DNA of 64,000 bases from Pelagibacterium sediminicola (GTDB lineage Bacteria > Pseudomonadota > Alphaproteobacteria > Rhizobiales > Devosiaceae): contig NZ_QMEL01000001.1 of assembly GCF_003390885.1 (NCBI RefSeq), positions 124,001-188,000 on the forward strand, given 5' to 3'. Shown piece by piece: positions 35,314 to 44,305 of this stretch (position 1 is its first letter; each line of letters opens with the position of its first letter). Position numbers and translations under genes: made by a program. The notes beneath the pieces are model-generated. The model was given only the letters and a program-made list of their open reading frames with translations, ran no database searches and had not been told where the DNA came from.

Positions 35314-36060
35314 TCAATAGAACAGTTTGGAGCGGATTTCGTAGCGGTCGGCGCGCATGGTCGACTGAACGTATTCGAACGGACCGTTCGCATCGAACGT
35401 GGTGCGCCGCACGATGAAGGCGGGCGTGCCGGGCTCGACCTCGAGAAGCGCGGCGTCTTCCTCGGCCACCGCGCCGACGCGATAGAGTTCATCGGCCTCG
35501 GTGGGCACAATGCCGTAGCGGTCGCGCAGCGTGTTGTAGAGCGATGCCAACTCGCCTTCGAGCGGCAGGAAACCGGGGACGCGGAAGTCGGGAATATAGG
35601 CGGTCTGGACGCCGATGGGATTGCCGTCGCCGAGCCTGAGGCGGCGCAGCCGGACCACGGGATCGCCCATCCCCAGTTGCAGGGCTTCTGCGACCTCCTC
35701 GTCGGCGGGGATTTCACTGGCCCTGGTCGCGCGGGTCCCGATCACCTCGCCCAGATTGGCCATCTCGTCGGTAAAGCTCGTCAGCCCCCTCATCCCTGCG
35801 ACGATGGTCGAGCGGCGCACGAACGTGCCGCGCCCATGCTCCCGGCGCAAAAGCCCCGCCTCTTCGAGACGGCGCAAGGCGTGGCGCACGGTGATGCGGC
35901 TCACCCCCAGCATTTCGGTAAGGCGCGTCTCGTTGGGGAGTTGGTCGCCGTTTTTCCATTCACCCTCGGTGATAAGGGCCCGTAAAGCCAGTTCGGCCTG
36001 ATGCCAAAGCGGTTCGGGACGGTTCCGGTTGGGCTTCCGAATTCTCAAGCTGTCGCTCAC
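35314..36060 (-). CDS. GntR-family regulator with UTRA domain
   Basis: Regulator of 248 aa of the HutC/NagR subgroup. The winged helix (about residues 12-80) has LPNETRLTEMLGVSRITVRHALRRLEEAGLLRREHGRGTFV; the UTRA effector domain follows (RLRRLRLGDGNPIGVQTAYIPDF, FIVRRTTFDANGPFEYVQSTMRADRYE). The GTG at 36060 overlaps the kinase stop (GTGA), so it is co-translated. Its position within the operon suggests self-regulated control by a phosphorylated amino sugar. Confidence 0.88.
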   Translation of the reverse strand: MSDSLRIRKPNRNRPEPLWHQAELALRALITEGEWKNGDQLPNETRLTEMLGVSRITVRHALRRLEEAGLLRREHGRGTFVRRSTIVAGMRGLTSFTDEMANLGEVIGTRATRASEIPADEEVAEALQLGMGDPVVRLRRLRLGDGNPIGVQTAYIPDFRVPGFLPLEGELASLYNTLRDRYGIVPTEADELYRVGAVAEEDAALLEVEPGTPAFIVRRTTFDANGPFEYVQSTMRADRYEIRSKLFY

Positions 36061-36938
36061 GGTGTTCCCCAGATTGGATGTTGATGCGCGGCAAACGCCG
36101 CACCGCAAAGGGCCGCATGCGCGCCGAAGGCGCCGGGCGTAAGGGCGACCGAGCGCAGATGCGGCGGCAGATGGGCATGGAGCTTGCCCAGAAGGGCGGG
36201 ACCGATGAGGTCGAGCGCGGCAGAAACGCTTCCCGCAATGACGATCCTTTCGGTTCCGGCCAGCGCAACGGCGCCGGCAAGGGCGGCGCCCAGAATTTCG
36301 CCGGCGGCCTCCAGCGCAGCAAGGGCGTCCGTGTTGCCGGCGCGGGCGGCCTCGACGAGCGCCGCGCCGCTGGCAAGCCCCAATCGCGCGGCAGCCCGGT
36401 CAAGGGCGCGGCCCGATGCCTGCCGTTCGAGCCATCCATGCTGCAGGTCGCCGGGTTCATCGTGCCGGGCGCAGGCCCAGCCGAACGAAACCGCCGCGCC
36501 ACCTACGCCCCGGACGATGCGCCCATCGGCCATCAGCCCCGAGCCGATGCCGGTGCCGATGGCCAGAAGAATGGCGTTGCCGGTGCCGCGGGCCGCCCCG
36601 GCGGCGGCCTCGGCCAGAAGCGAGAATTGCGCGTCGTTGGCGGCGCTGACCCGCACGCCAGGAAAAAGGCTTTCCAGATCAACGCCATCAAGCCAGGAGA
36701 GATTTGGCGCCCACCGGCAGGTGGCGCCTTCGACCAGCCCGGGAATGGCTATGCCGAGTGCGGTGACGGCTGTCTCGTCGAGAAGCGCGCGGATGGCCGT
36801 GACGAACCGGTCGAGGCTGGCCGGGGCTGCCGCGTGCAGCCTGCGTTCGGGCACGGCATCGGGCCCGAGCGGGGCACGGGGGAAAACCGCCGCACGGATA
36901 TTTGTGCCGCCCAGATCAACGGCGAGGGCGCCGGTCAT
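36057..36938 (-). CDS. ROK-family sugar kinase (probable GlcNAc kinase) lacking the zinc motif
   Basis: Kinase of 293 aa. ALAVDLGGTNIRAAVF is the ATP phosphate loop, AANDAQ carries the catalytic Asp (about 102) and AIGTGIGSGLMADGRIVRG is the second phosphate loop. The ROK zinc motif (His..CxCGxxGCxE) is replaced by WACARHDEPGDLQHGWLERQASG (148-176), so no Zn site is evident. In an operon with NagA and NagB-II it probably makes GlcNAc-6-phosphate after import of free or chain GlcNAc. Confidence 0.82.
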   Translation of the reverse strand: MTGALAVDLGGTNIRAAVFPRAPLGPDAVPERRLHAAAPASLDRFVTAIRALLDETAVTALGIAIPGLVEGATCRWAPNLSWLDGVDLESLFPGVRVSAANDAQFSLLAEAAAGAARGTGNAILLAIGTGIGSGLMADGRIVRGVGGAAVSFGWACARHDEPGDLQHGWLERQASGRALDRAAARLGLASGAALVEAARAGNTDALAALEAAGEILGAALAGAVALAGTERIVIAGSVSAALDLIGPALLGKLHAHLPPHLRSVALTPGAFGAHAALCGAAFAAHQHPIWGTP

Positions 36939-37774
36939 CCCTTCACTCCCGTGCTGACCATACTGTCGACGAAGAATTTCTGCAAAAAGACGAACAGGAC
37001 AAGGGGCGGCAGGACGGCAAGCGTTGCGCCGGCCATCACGAACCCGGCGTTCATCGCGCCCCGGTTGTAGCTGAGCAGGCGCCCGAGGCTAAGGACGATT
37101 GGGTAGTTGTCGGTGTTGCCCTGCAGCACCGTGAGGGGCCAGAGATAGGTATTCCAGTGGAAGGTGAACGCAAAAAGCGCCAGCGCCGCGATGGCCGGGA
37201 CGATGGCCGGGGCAACGACGGTAAACAGCACCCGAAGCTCGGAGGCGCCATCGACGCGCGCGGCATCGATCAGATCATTGGGGACCCCGGCGATGAACTG
37301 GCGCATGAGAAAGATGCCGAAGGCATTGCCCAGTTGCGGCAGGATGACACCAAAAAGGGTTCCCGCCAGCCCCATTTCGCTCACGATCCGGTAGAGCGGG
37401 ATCAGCGTCACGATGGGCGGCAGGAACATGGTGGCAATCATGATGGCAAAGAGCGTGTCGCGCCCCTTGAAGCTGTATTTGGCAAAGGCGTAGCCGGCCA
37501 TCAGCGAGGTTATCAGAATGCCAAGGGTGGCCGAGGTGGCAATGATCGCTGAATTGAGCATCGAGCGCCCGGCATCGATCACGTCGGAGACTTCGCGATA
37601 GGCCTCGAAATTGGGGCTGCGCGGCAGCCATACGGGCGGCACCTGCATGCTTTCCTGCGGGGTCTTGAGGCTGGAAAGCACCATCCAGACCAGCGGGAAG
37701 GCGGCGATGACCGCCACGCCGATGATCACCAGCGCCAGAAGCGGCCTGCCGAAACCGAAGCGCCGGGCGGTCAT
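36935..37774 (-). CDS. Carbohydrate ABC transporter permease, MalG type
   Basis: Inner-membrane permease of 279 aa (CUT1 family) with six helices and the EAA loop DAARVDGASELRVLFTVVAPAIVPA that docks the ATPase. Its start overlaps the MalF-type permease stop and its stop overlaps the kinase start, both by four bases. Substrate inferred as an amino sugar or chito-oligosaccharide from the enzymes in the operon. Confidence 0.92.
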   Translation of the reverse strand: MTARRFGFGRPLLALVIIGVAVIAAFPLVWMVLSSLKTPQESMQVPPVWLPRSPNFEAYREVSDVIDAGRSMLNSAIIATSATLGILITSLMAGYAFAKYSFKGRDTLFAIMIATMFLPPIVTLIPLYRIVSEMGLAGTLFGVILPQLGNAFGIFLMRQFIAGVPNDLIDAARVDGASELRVLFTVVAPAIVPAIAALALFAFTFHWNTYLWPLTVLQGNTDNYPIVLSLGRLLSYNRGAMNAGFVMAGATLAVLPPLVLFVFLQKFFVDSMVSTGVKG

Positions 37775-38661
37775 TGCTCTTCTCCCTTGCGGTTGAAGGC
37801 AAAGATAGCGACCACGGCAACGATGAGCGCGAGCATGAGCGCCACCGCCATCGCCGACCCCATGCCGCCCTGGGCCCGCTCGATGCCGACGCGGCGGATA
37901 TGGTAGGTGAGAACGTTGGTGGACCCGGCGGGCCCGCCCTGGGTGATCAGCACCACCGGCTCGAACACCTGGACCGCGTTGATGACCGCCACCACTGTCG
38001 AAAACAGGAGCGTCCGGCGAAGCAGGGGAAGCGTCACCCCGAAAAAGCTCTGGACCCGGTTGGCGCCATCGATGCGCGCCGCTTCATAAAGCGATGACGG
38101 GATCTGGGTGAGCCCGGCAACGGCGAGAACGGTGAAATAGCCGATCTGCTGCCAGATATTGAGCACGATCAGCGCATAAAGCGCGGTCTGGGGTGATGAC
38201 AGCCAGGGCTGGGGGCCGATCCCGACCCAGCCGAGGATCTGGTTGATGGGTCCTTCGGAGGGCGAATAGAGTTTCGACCACACCAGCGCGACCGCGATCA
38301 TGGGCACCATATAGGTGGCGAACAGGACCGTGCGCAGAAACTGCCCGCCCCGGACCTCACGCTGATGGACGACAAGGCCCAGCAACACCGAGAGCGGCAG
38401 CATCACCACCACCGAAATTCCGGTATAGACGGCGGTGTTGACAAAGGCGCGGCGGAAATCCCGGCCGACCGATATGGGCGCAAACAGATCCTCGAAATTG
38501 CGCAGGCCCACGAAGCGCGCGGCGGAAAAGCCGGTTTGCGAGGACCACTCGTGAAACGAGAGCCAGATGGTGAGCACCATCGGGACGAGAATGAAAAAGC
38601 CGATCAGGGCGGTGGCCGGCCCGAGCATGACGGCAATATTGGATCGGGATATGGTCCGCAT
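37771..38661 (-). CDS. Carbohydrate ABC transporter permease, MalF type
   Basis: Inner-membrane permease of 296 aa with six helices; EAA loop YEAARIDGANRVQSFFGVTLPLL. It pairs with the MalG-type protein. Between it and the binding-protein gene lies a strong hairpin, which probably lowers permease relative to binding-protein expression. Confidence 0.92.
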   Translation of the reverse strand: MRTISRSNIAVMLGPATALIGFFILVPMVLTIWLSFHEWSSQTGFSAARFVGLRNFEDLFAPISVGRDFRRAFVNTAVYTGISVVVMLPLSVLLGLVVHQREVRGGQFLRTVLFATYMVPMIAVALVWSKLYSPSEGPINQILGWVGIGPQPWLSSPQTALYALIVLNIWQQIGYFTVLAVAGLTQIPSSLYEAARIDGANRVQSFFGVTLPLLRRTLLFSTVVAVINAVQVFEPVVLITQGGPAGSTNVLTYHIRRVGIERAQGGMGSAMAVALMLALIVAVVAIFAFNRKGEEQ

Positions 38662-38709
38662 GGTCTGGCCGCGAAAAGAGGTCGTTCGCCCGCCTGGGCG
38701 GGGAGGGGA

Positions 38710-38731
38710 AACCGGGCGCCCGAGCGCCCGG
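38710..38731 (-). terminator. Attenuator/mRNA-stabilising hairpin after the binding-protein gene
   Basis: Perfect 9-bp stem ACCGGGCGC / GCGCCCGGT with a four-base loop, 15 bp past the stop of the binding-protein gene and 49 bp before the permease. It lacks a T-run on the minus strand, so it is more likely a 3' stabiliser or partial attenuator, as seen between malE and malF in other bacteria. Confidence 0.7.
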
Positions 38732-38745
38732 TCGAAGGGTTGCTG

Positions 38746-40026
38746 TTACCGGCTGGCGCGCTCGAGGATCACTTCGGCGTCGGCCTGGGCGGTCTCCTGC
38801 GCCTCCTCTGCGCTGATCTGGCCGTATTCGAGGCTTTCGATGATCTGCTGGAGAGCGTCGGTGAACTCCTGGCCCCCGAGCACAAGCGGGAAGGCCTGGG
38901 CGTTTTCGAGCACGGAAACATAACCGGCAAGGAAGTCGCGGTCGAGGGCGGCCGCGTTGGCTTCGACATCGGATGTGCGCGAGGGCAGGATGCCCATGGA
39001 CATCAGGATATCGGCCATGGCCGAAGCGCCGTCCTCGCCGGTGCCTTCACCGTTGAGCCAGGTGAGGAAATCCCAGGCGGCGGCCTTTTCCTCGTCGGTC
39101 GCCGAGGCGTTGACCACCGTCAGCCACGAATAGGAGATCGAGCTCGGCGCCTCGCCCGACGGGCCGACCGGGATCGGGGCCGTGCCGATATTGGCGAAAT
39201 CATCGCCCATGCCGCCGCGCAGCGCGCTTTCCCACCAGTTGGCCATGACGATCATGCCGGTCCGGCCCGAGACGAAATTATCGAGATAGGGGCCGGTGGT
39301 GTTGGCATCGGCGGTGCCCATTTCGGGCAGCGACCAGCCATTGGACGCAAGCTGGTCGTAAAGGCCGAAGACTCCACCGGCCTGGGGCGTATCGAGGGCG
39401 GGCGCCCCATCGGCGATCAGCGCGCCGCCATTGGACACAAGGAAGGACGCGAAGGGGTGGACGACGCCCGAGTTCCACGAATTGATCAGCCCGAAACCCT
39501 GCTGGCCCTTGCCGGGATCGGTCAGCGCTTCGGCGGCGGCGAGGAACTCGTCCCAGTTCGACGGCGGGTTCTCGATGCCGGCCTCGGCGAACAGGGCCTT
39601 GTTGTAGTTGAGGGCATAGACGTTGATCTCGTTGGGATAGCCGTAAACGGTGCCCTCGACCGTCGATGCGGCGGCGATGCCGGCCGGCCAGGCAGCCCGG
39701 ACCTCATCGGTTGCGTTTTGCGGCGCGGGGTCGACCAGCCCGTCCCGGACCAGTTCGGGCAGCCAGAGGTCGTAAATGCCCGAAATGGTGGGGCCCGAGG
39801 ACCCACTCTGCGAGCGGATGGTGGTCAGCAGGTCGCCGAACGGAACCGCGCGCACCGAGACCGAGACGTCAGGGTGCTCTTGCGCATACCGGTCGGCTGC
39901 CCCCTCGAGCAGCGCGACGGTTTCAGGCGACCAGTGGGTGAGATAGCTGATTTCGACCGCCTGGGCGTAAGTGGCTCCCGAAACGCCGATCAGCAGCGAT
40001 AGCGGCAATGCGCGATGAAAAGACAT
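38746..40026 (-). CDS. ABC transporter sugar-binding protein (amino-sugar uptake)
   Basis: Periplasmic extracellular-solute-binding protein family 1 member, 426 aa, with a signal peptide cleaved after about AQA (residue 23). Marks are YLTHWSPETVALLEGAADRYAQEHPDV, YGYPNEINVYALNYNKALFAEAGIENPPSNWDEFLAAAEAL and IVMANWWESALRGG. First gene of the operon running to nagA. The bound ligand is inferred to be GlcNAc or a short chitin oligomer. Confidence 0.9.
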   Translation of the reverse strand: MSFHRALPLSLLIGVSGATYAQAVEISYLTHWSPETVALLEGAADRYAQEHPDVSVSVRAVPFGDLLTTIRSQSGSSGPTISGIYDLWLPELVRDGLVDPAPQNATDEVRAAWPAGIAAASTVEGTVYGYPNEINVYALNYNKALFAEAGIENPPSNWDEFLAAAEALTDPGKGQQGFGLINSWNSGVVHPFASFLVSNGGALIADGAPALDTPQAGGVFGLYDQLASNGWSLPEMGTADANTTGPYLDNFVSGRTGMIVMANWWESALRGGMGDDFANIGTAPIPVGPSGEAPSSISYSWLTVVNASATDEEKAAAWDFLTWLNGEGTGEDGASAMADILMSMGILPSRTSDVEANAAALDRDFLAGYVSVLENAQAFPLVLGGQEFTDALQQIIESLEYGQISAEEAQETAQADAEVILERASR

Positions 40027-40074
40027 GATGGTTTCCCTTTGAGCTGGAAAGGTCCTCCGACCTTGCGCAAAGAG

Positions 40075-40100
40075 GTTATAACAACATGTCGTCCTGTCAA
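40075..40100 (-). promoter_or_regulatory. Candidate promoter and GntR operator of the amino-sugar operon
   Basis: On the minus strand a -35-like TTGACA (40100-40095) is followed by ACGACATGTTGT (40092-40081), nearly palindromic about CATG, and by the palindrome GTTATAAC (40082-40075), which could contain a -10. HutC/NagR-type regulators bind such palindromes, and the operon's own GntR/UTRA protein is the natural candidate. The hexamer spacing is shorter than ideal. Confidence 0.45.
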
Positions 40101-40131
40101 CTAGGAGTTTTGATTGTTTGAGCGGCGCCCG

Positions 40132-40584
40132 CTACGCGCGCCATTCACCCACCTTGCCGAAGCGGCGGGGCCTGGCCCTGGCGGCGGGGCCACTATCGTT
40201 TTCGGCCAGCCCCTCGATGATCGGGCAATCGGGCCGGTCGTCGCCGTGACAGCGTTCGGCGAGGTTTTCGAGCGTTAAGATCATGGCGGCAATCTCGGCC
40301 TGTTTTTGCTTGAGCGCAGCGACGTGATCGAGCGCCAGCGCCTTCACATCGGCGCTGGCGCGCCCGCGATCGCTCCACAAGGCAAGGAGCTCACCGATCT
40401 GCTCGACGGTAAAGCCGAGATCGCGCGCGCTGCGGATGAAGCGCAGGCGGTGAACGTCGGTATCGTCGTAATCGCGATAGCCGCTGTCGCGCCGCGCCGC
40501 CCTGGGGATGAGGCCGGTCTGCTCATAGTAGCGGATCATCTTGGAGCTGACCCCCGAGGCCCGCGATGCTTCACCGATATTCAT
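40132..40584 (-). CDS. cueR: Cu(I)-responsive MerR-family regulator CueR
   Basis: Regulator of 150 aa with an N-terminal MerR winged helix (MNIGEASRASGVSSKMIRYYEQTGLI), a long dimer helix and the copper-binding loop with two cysteines, CHGDDRPDCPI (C about 112 and 120), as in CueR. A longer tail (SGPAARARPRRFGKVGEWRA) follows. It lies downstream of copA on the same strand; matching CueR boxes are found before copA and copZ. Confidence 0.93.
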   Translation of the reverse strand: MNIGEASRASGVSSKMIRYYEQTGLIPRAARRDSGYRDYDDTDVHRLRFIRSARDLGFTVEQIGELLALWSDRGRASADVKALALDHVAALKQKQAEIAAMILTLENLAERCHGDDRPDCPIIEGLAENDSGPAARARPRRFGKVGEWRA

Positions 40585-40652
40585 GAGTCTTTTCCTTTCT
40601 CGACGCCTTGGCGTCTTTCATATGGGGCGCCCCACCTCTGCGCCCAAGCGGT

Positions 40653-43184
40653 TCAGGTGGCCGCCAGAACTTTCGGCCCTTCGGTTGGGGCATCGGCTTC
40701 TGCCGCGAGCACGGGCCTGAAGGCCCTGAGGCGCAAAGCGTTGGTGAGCACGAAGACGCTCGACAGCGCCATGGCGCCCGCCGCCAGCACCGGCGAAAGC
40801 AAGGTGCCCCAAACCGGATAGAGCACCCCGGCCGCGACCGGGATGAGGGCGGCGTTGTAGGCAAAGGCCCAGAACAGGTTCTGCTTGATGTTGCGGATCG
40901 TTGCTTTCGACAGCGCAATCGCATTCACCACGCCGCGCAGATCGCCCGACATCAGCACCACATCGGCCGATTCGATGGCAATGTCCGTTCCCGTGCCGAT
41001 GGCGAGCCCGACATCGGCCTCCGCCAGCGCGGGGGCGTCGTTAATGCCATCGCCGACAAAGGCCAGTTTACGATCGCCCGCGCGCAGGTCATGGATCGCT
41101 TTCACCTTGCCGTCCGGCAGCACTTCGGGAACCACCTCGTCTATGCCGAGCTGGCGCGCCACGGCTTTGGCGGTGGCGCGGTTGTCCCCGGTGATCATGG
41201 CCACCCTGAGCCCCAGATCGTGCAGCGCGCGGATGGCCTCGGGCGTCGTCTCCTTGATCGGGTCGGCAACCGCGATCACCGCCGCCAGCCTGCCATCGAT
41301 CGCGGCATAAAGCGGGGTCTTGCCCTCGCCACCGAGCCGGGCGGCCTCCTGCGTGAACGCTGCCACGTCATGTCCGAGCTTTTTCATATGGCGATCGGCG
41401 CCGACCGCGACGTGGCGGCCGGTGACGGTGGCGGCGACACCATAGCCCGGAACCGCCTCAAAGCCTTCCGGCTTATCGACCGGCAAGCCCCGTTCCCCGG
41501 CCGCCGCTACGATGGCCGCAGCGATCGGGTGTTCGGATCTGGCCTCGACGGCGGCCACCAGCGCCAGCACCTCGTCATGCCCGAAACCGGCGGATGGCGT
41601 GAGGTCGGTCAGTTCGGGGCGGCCCTTGGTCAGCGTGCCGGTCTTGTCGAGCGCGACGATGGCAACATCGCGCAGCGCCTGCAATGCCTCGCCCTTGCGG
41701 AACAGCACGCCAAGCTCGGCGGCGCGGCCCGTGCCGACCATGATCGAGGTCGGCGTCGCCAGCCCCATGGCGCAGGGGCAGGCAATGATCAGCACGGCCA
41801 CCGCGTTGACCAGCGCGAAGGTGAGCGCAGGCGACGGGCCGAAGACCAGCCAGACAAGGAAGGTGATTGCTGCAACCGCCATCACGGCCGGCACGAACCA
41901 TGCCGTCACCTTGTCGACCAGCGCCTGGATCGGCAGTTTCGACCCTTGCGCCTCCTCGACCATGCGGATGATCTGCGCCAGTACGGTGTCGGCACCGACC
42001 CTGGTCGCCCGGAACGAGAAGGCGCCGGTCCTGTTGATCGTGCCGCCCACGACTTCGGCGCCCGCCGCCTTGGCGACAGGAACCGGCTCGCCGGTGATCA
42101 TGGATTCATCGACGTAAGAACTGCCCTCGACCACTTCGCCGTCGACGGGCACCTGCTCGCCGGGGCGGACCTGGACGATATCGCCGGAGCGCACATCGGA
42201 GAGTTTCACTTCGACCGTCTGGCCGTCGCGCTCGACGCGCGCGGTACGGGGCTGCAGCCCGACAAGCCGCTTGATCGCTTCGGAAGTGCGGCCCTTGGCC
42301 TTGGCTTCGAGATAGCGGCCAAGCAGGATCAGCGTGACGATGACCGCCGCCGCCTCGTAATAGACATTGGCCGTGCCGGCGGGCAGCAATTGCGGCGCAA
42401 AGGTCGCGACCACCGAATAGGCCCAGGCGGCAGACGTGCCGACAACCACCAGCGAATTCATGTCCGGGGTGCCGCGCAGCATGGCGGGCACGCCCTTTTC
42501 AAAGAAGCGGCGGCCCGGACCGAAAAGGACGATGGTGGTGAGCACGAACTGGATCAGCCAGCTCGTCTGCGTGCCGATGGTGTGCATCACCAGATCATGG
42601 ATGGCAGGCACGAGGTGCGAGCCCATCTCGATGACGAAAACGGGCAGGGTCAGCACCGCTGCGATGAAGAGCGAACGGCGAAGGCCGTTCATTTCACGCT
42701 CGCGGGCCTCCTGCTCCCGGTCGGCTGCGGCGTTTTCGCCGCCGATCCGGTGCGGCTCGTAACCGGCGCGACGGATCGCCGCCTCGATATCCTCGATGGA
42801 GGCGAGCCCCGCGAAGTGACGCACGCTGACCCGTTCGGTCGCGAGATTGACCGTGGCGGCGTTGACGCCGGGAACCGCCATGACCGCCTTTTCGACATGG
42901 GCGACACAGGACGCGCAGGTCATCCCCGTTGCGCCCAGCTCGACTACGACTTCCGGCACATCGTAGCCCGCACTTTCGACTGCGCGGACAACCGCCGCCA
43001 CATCGGGCTCGCCGTTAAAGGCGACATCAGCGCGCTCGGTTGCCAGATTGACGCTGACCCTTGCCACATCCGGCAGCCTGGCGATGGCCTTTTCCACATG
43101 GGAAACACAGGACGCGCAGGTCATCCCTTCGACCGGGATGCTGAGCGTGCCAGTTTCCTTGCGCAATGGAACGGCATTGATCAT
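40653..43184 (-). CDS. copA: Cu(I)-exporting P1B ATPase CopA
   Basis: Copper exporter of 843 aa. Two N-terminal HMA domains ([16 protein letters not shown] near residue 20 and [16 protein letters not shown] near 87), the transmembrane CPC motif ([16 protein letters not shown]), phosphorylation site [11 protein letters not shown] motif SEHPIAAAI and hinge [14 protein letters not shown]; the last helices hold MxxSS ([14 protein letters not shown]). ATG 43184 (GAAGGAAG upstream) is used; the frame continues 50 codons further across the CueR box. Divergent from copZ. Confidence 0.96.
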   Translation of the reverse strand: MINAVPLRKETGTLSIPVEGMTCASCVSHVEKAIARLPDVARVSVNLATERADVAFNGEPDVAAVVRAVESAGYDVPEVVVELGATGMTCASCVAHVEKAVMAVPGVNAATVNLATERVSVRHFAGLASIEDIEAAIRRAGYEPHRIGGENAAADREQEAREREMNGLRRSLFIAAVLTLPVFVIEMGSHLVPAIHDLVMHTIGTQTSWLIQFVLTTIVLFGPGRRFFEKGVPAMLRGTPDMNSLVVVGTSAAWAYSVVATFAPQLLPAGTANVYYEAAAVIVTLILLGRYLEAKAKGRTSEAIKRLVGLQPRTARVERDGQTVEVKLSDVRSGDIVQVRPGEQVPVDGEVVEGSSYVDESMITGEPVPVAKAAGAEVVGGTINRTGAFSFRATRVGADTVLAQIIRMVEEAQGSKLPIQALVDKVTAWFVPAVMAVAAITFLVWLVFGPSPALTFALVNAVAVLIIACPCAMGLATPTSIMVGTGRAAELGVLFRKGEALQALRDVAIVALDKTGTLTKGRPELTDLTPSAGFGHDEVLALVAAVEARSEHPIAAAIVAAAGERGLPVDKPEGFEAVPGYGVAATVTGRHVAVGADRHMKKLGHDVAAFTQEAARLGGEGKTPLYAAIDGRLAAVIAVADPIKETTPEAIRALHDLGLRVAMITGDNRATAKAVARQLGIDEVVPEVLPDGKVKAIHDLRAGDRKLAFVGDGINDAPALAEADVGLAIGTGTDIAIESADVVLMSGDLRGVVNAIALSKATIRNIKQNLFWAFAYNAALIPVAAGVLYPVWGTLLSPVLAAGAMALSSVFVLTNALRLRAFRPVLAAEADAPTEGPKVLAAT

Positions 43185-43215
43185 GGCAGTCTTCCTTCTC
43201 AAATCCATTGCACCC

Positions 43216-43246
43216 CAGATAGGGCTTCCAACAATGGGAAGGTCAA
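43216..43246 (-). promoter_or_regulatory. CueR-controlled copA promoter
   Basis: On the minus strand TTGACC (43246-43241) and TATCTG (43221-43216) are separated by 19 bp, the long spacer characteristic of MerR-type promoters, with an inverted repeat CTTCC..GGAAG between them. The copA start lies 31 bp beyond the -10. Confidence 0.8.
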
Positions 43247-43282
43247 GACCGCCGGGCGAGATTCCGCTTCCGATATTTGCAC

Positions 43283-43313
43283 TTGACCTTGCCATCGTGG
43301 CAAGGCTCAGCCT
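43283..43313 (+). promoter_or_regulatory. CueR-controlled copZ promoter
   Basis: TTGACC (43283-43288) is followed by the perfect inverted repeat CCTTGCC-N5-GGCAAGG (43287-43305) and, after a 19-bp spacer, by a weak -10 CAGCCT. The layout mirrors the copA promoter, so one regulator should drive both genes. Confidence 0.75.
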
Positions 43314-43345
43314 CGGCAGCGAACAGACCATCAAGGAGCGTTCGC

Positions 43346-43561
43346 GTGTTGCAATTTATCATTCCCGGGATGACGTGCGGCGGGTGCGCGCGTCGTGTGA
43401 CCAACGCCATCCTGAGCGTCGATCCGGAGGCGCAGGTGATTGCCGATCCGCCGTCCCGTAACGTCAGGGTCACTACGAAAGCCCAGGAGCAGGCACTTCT
43501 CGCCGCGCTCGAACAAGCCGGCTATCCGGCAGATGCGGCAAGGAAAGATGCCCTTCCTTGA
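43346..43561 (+). CDS. copZ: Copper chaperone CopZ-like HMA protein
   Basis: Protein of 71 aa forming one heavy-metal-associated domain with [15 protein letters not shown] as the metal loop. The GTG at 43346 has AAGGAG seven bases upstream; no ATG is available nearby. It should carry Cu(I) to CopA. The stop lies four bases from the stop of the convergent DUF924 gene. Confidence 0.87.
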   Translation: MLQFIIPGMTCGGCARRVTNAILSVDPEAQVIADPPSRNVRVTTKAQEQALLAALEQAGYPADAARKDALP

Positions 43562-43565
43562 GCAA

Positions 43566-44210
43566 TCAGCCCTGAAACGCCCTTTGGTGCGGAAAATCTT
43601 CCTTTGCAATATAGCTTTCCTCCGCCGGCGTCGATTGCCGGGCCAGAACCCGGTTGCGATGGGGATGGCGGCCGAAGGTGGCGATGATCCGGCGCACCTC
43701 ACCGGCCTGTTCCACCAGCGACTGGTAGATCGGCTGAAGGGAAGCGGGGGCTTTTGCAGCGATCTGCTTGCGCAGCTTGATGAGCAGATCGATGCGCTCG
43801 AGGTGATCGGGACCTTCGCAATGGCCAAGAGGCTGGCTGTAGACGACCCTGAACCACGGCGCGTTCAGGGAGGCATAGTGGCCATTTGAAAATCCTTCCA
43901 TCGCCAGCGACAGCGCGGCAGGGTCCTGCGCGAAGGCGCGCGGGGCGCCGCGCCAGAGCGAACGGGAAAACTGGTCGAGCACGATAATAAGCGCCAGCCT
44001 GCCTTCGGGGTCTGCGGCCCACCCGTCAAGATCGCCTGCCGCTGCGCTGGCCGTGATGTTGCCAAAGCGCGCGATGATCCCGTTATCCGCCCCGCCATGC
44101 AGCCGCCATGACCAATGATGGCGATGCGTTTCCGCTTCCACCCCCAGCGAGCGGCCTTCGGGAAACCAGAAGTCGAGGATGTCGTTCCAAGGGGCGGTCA
44201 TGGCATTCAT
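43566..44210 (-). CDS. DUF924 family protein (first copy)
   Basis: Protein of 214 aa with DILDFWFPEGRSLG at the N-terminus, LALIIVLDQFSRSLWRGAPRAFAQDPAAL in the middle and TFGRHPHRNRVLARQSTPAEESYI near the end, all DUF924 hallmarks. The fold is helical and TPR-like; no reaction is established. A second DUF924 gene is at 57631, shorter and clearly diverged. Start at 44210; a second ATG lies three codons in. Confidence 0.88.
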   Translation of the reverse strand: MNAMTAPWNDILDFWFPEGRSLGVEAETHRHHWSWRLHGGADNGIIARFGNITASAAAGDLDGWAADPEGRLALIIVLDQFSRSLWRGAPRAFAQDPAALSLAMEGFSNGHYASLNAPWFRVVYSQPLGHCEGPDHLERIDLLIKLRKQIAAKAPASLQPIYQSLVEQAGEVRRIIATFGRHPHRNRVLARQSTPAEESYIAKEDFPHQRAFQG

Positions 44211-44305
44211 GCCGATCCTTTCCGGCAGTTGCGAGCAATGTGACGAGGTCGAGGCGGCAAAAACAAGAGACCCCGCGCACCGACGCGAGGTCTGTGAGGG
44301 GGGCC

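Noticed and set aside
40608-43286. Very long open frame (892 codons) on the plus strand opposite copA
   Set aside because: It is antisense to an unmistakable P-type ATPase; the translation is Arg/His/Gly/Asp rich with no domain, typical of GC-rich shadow frames.
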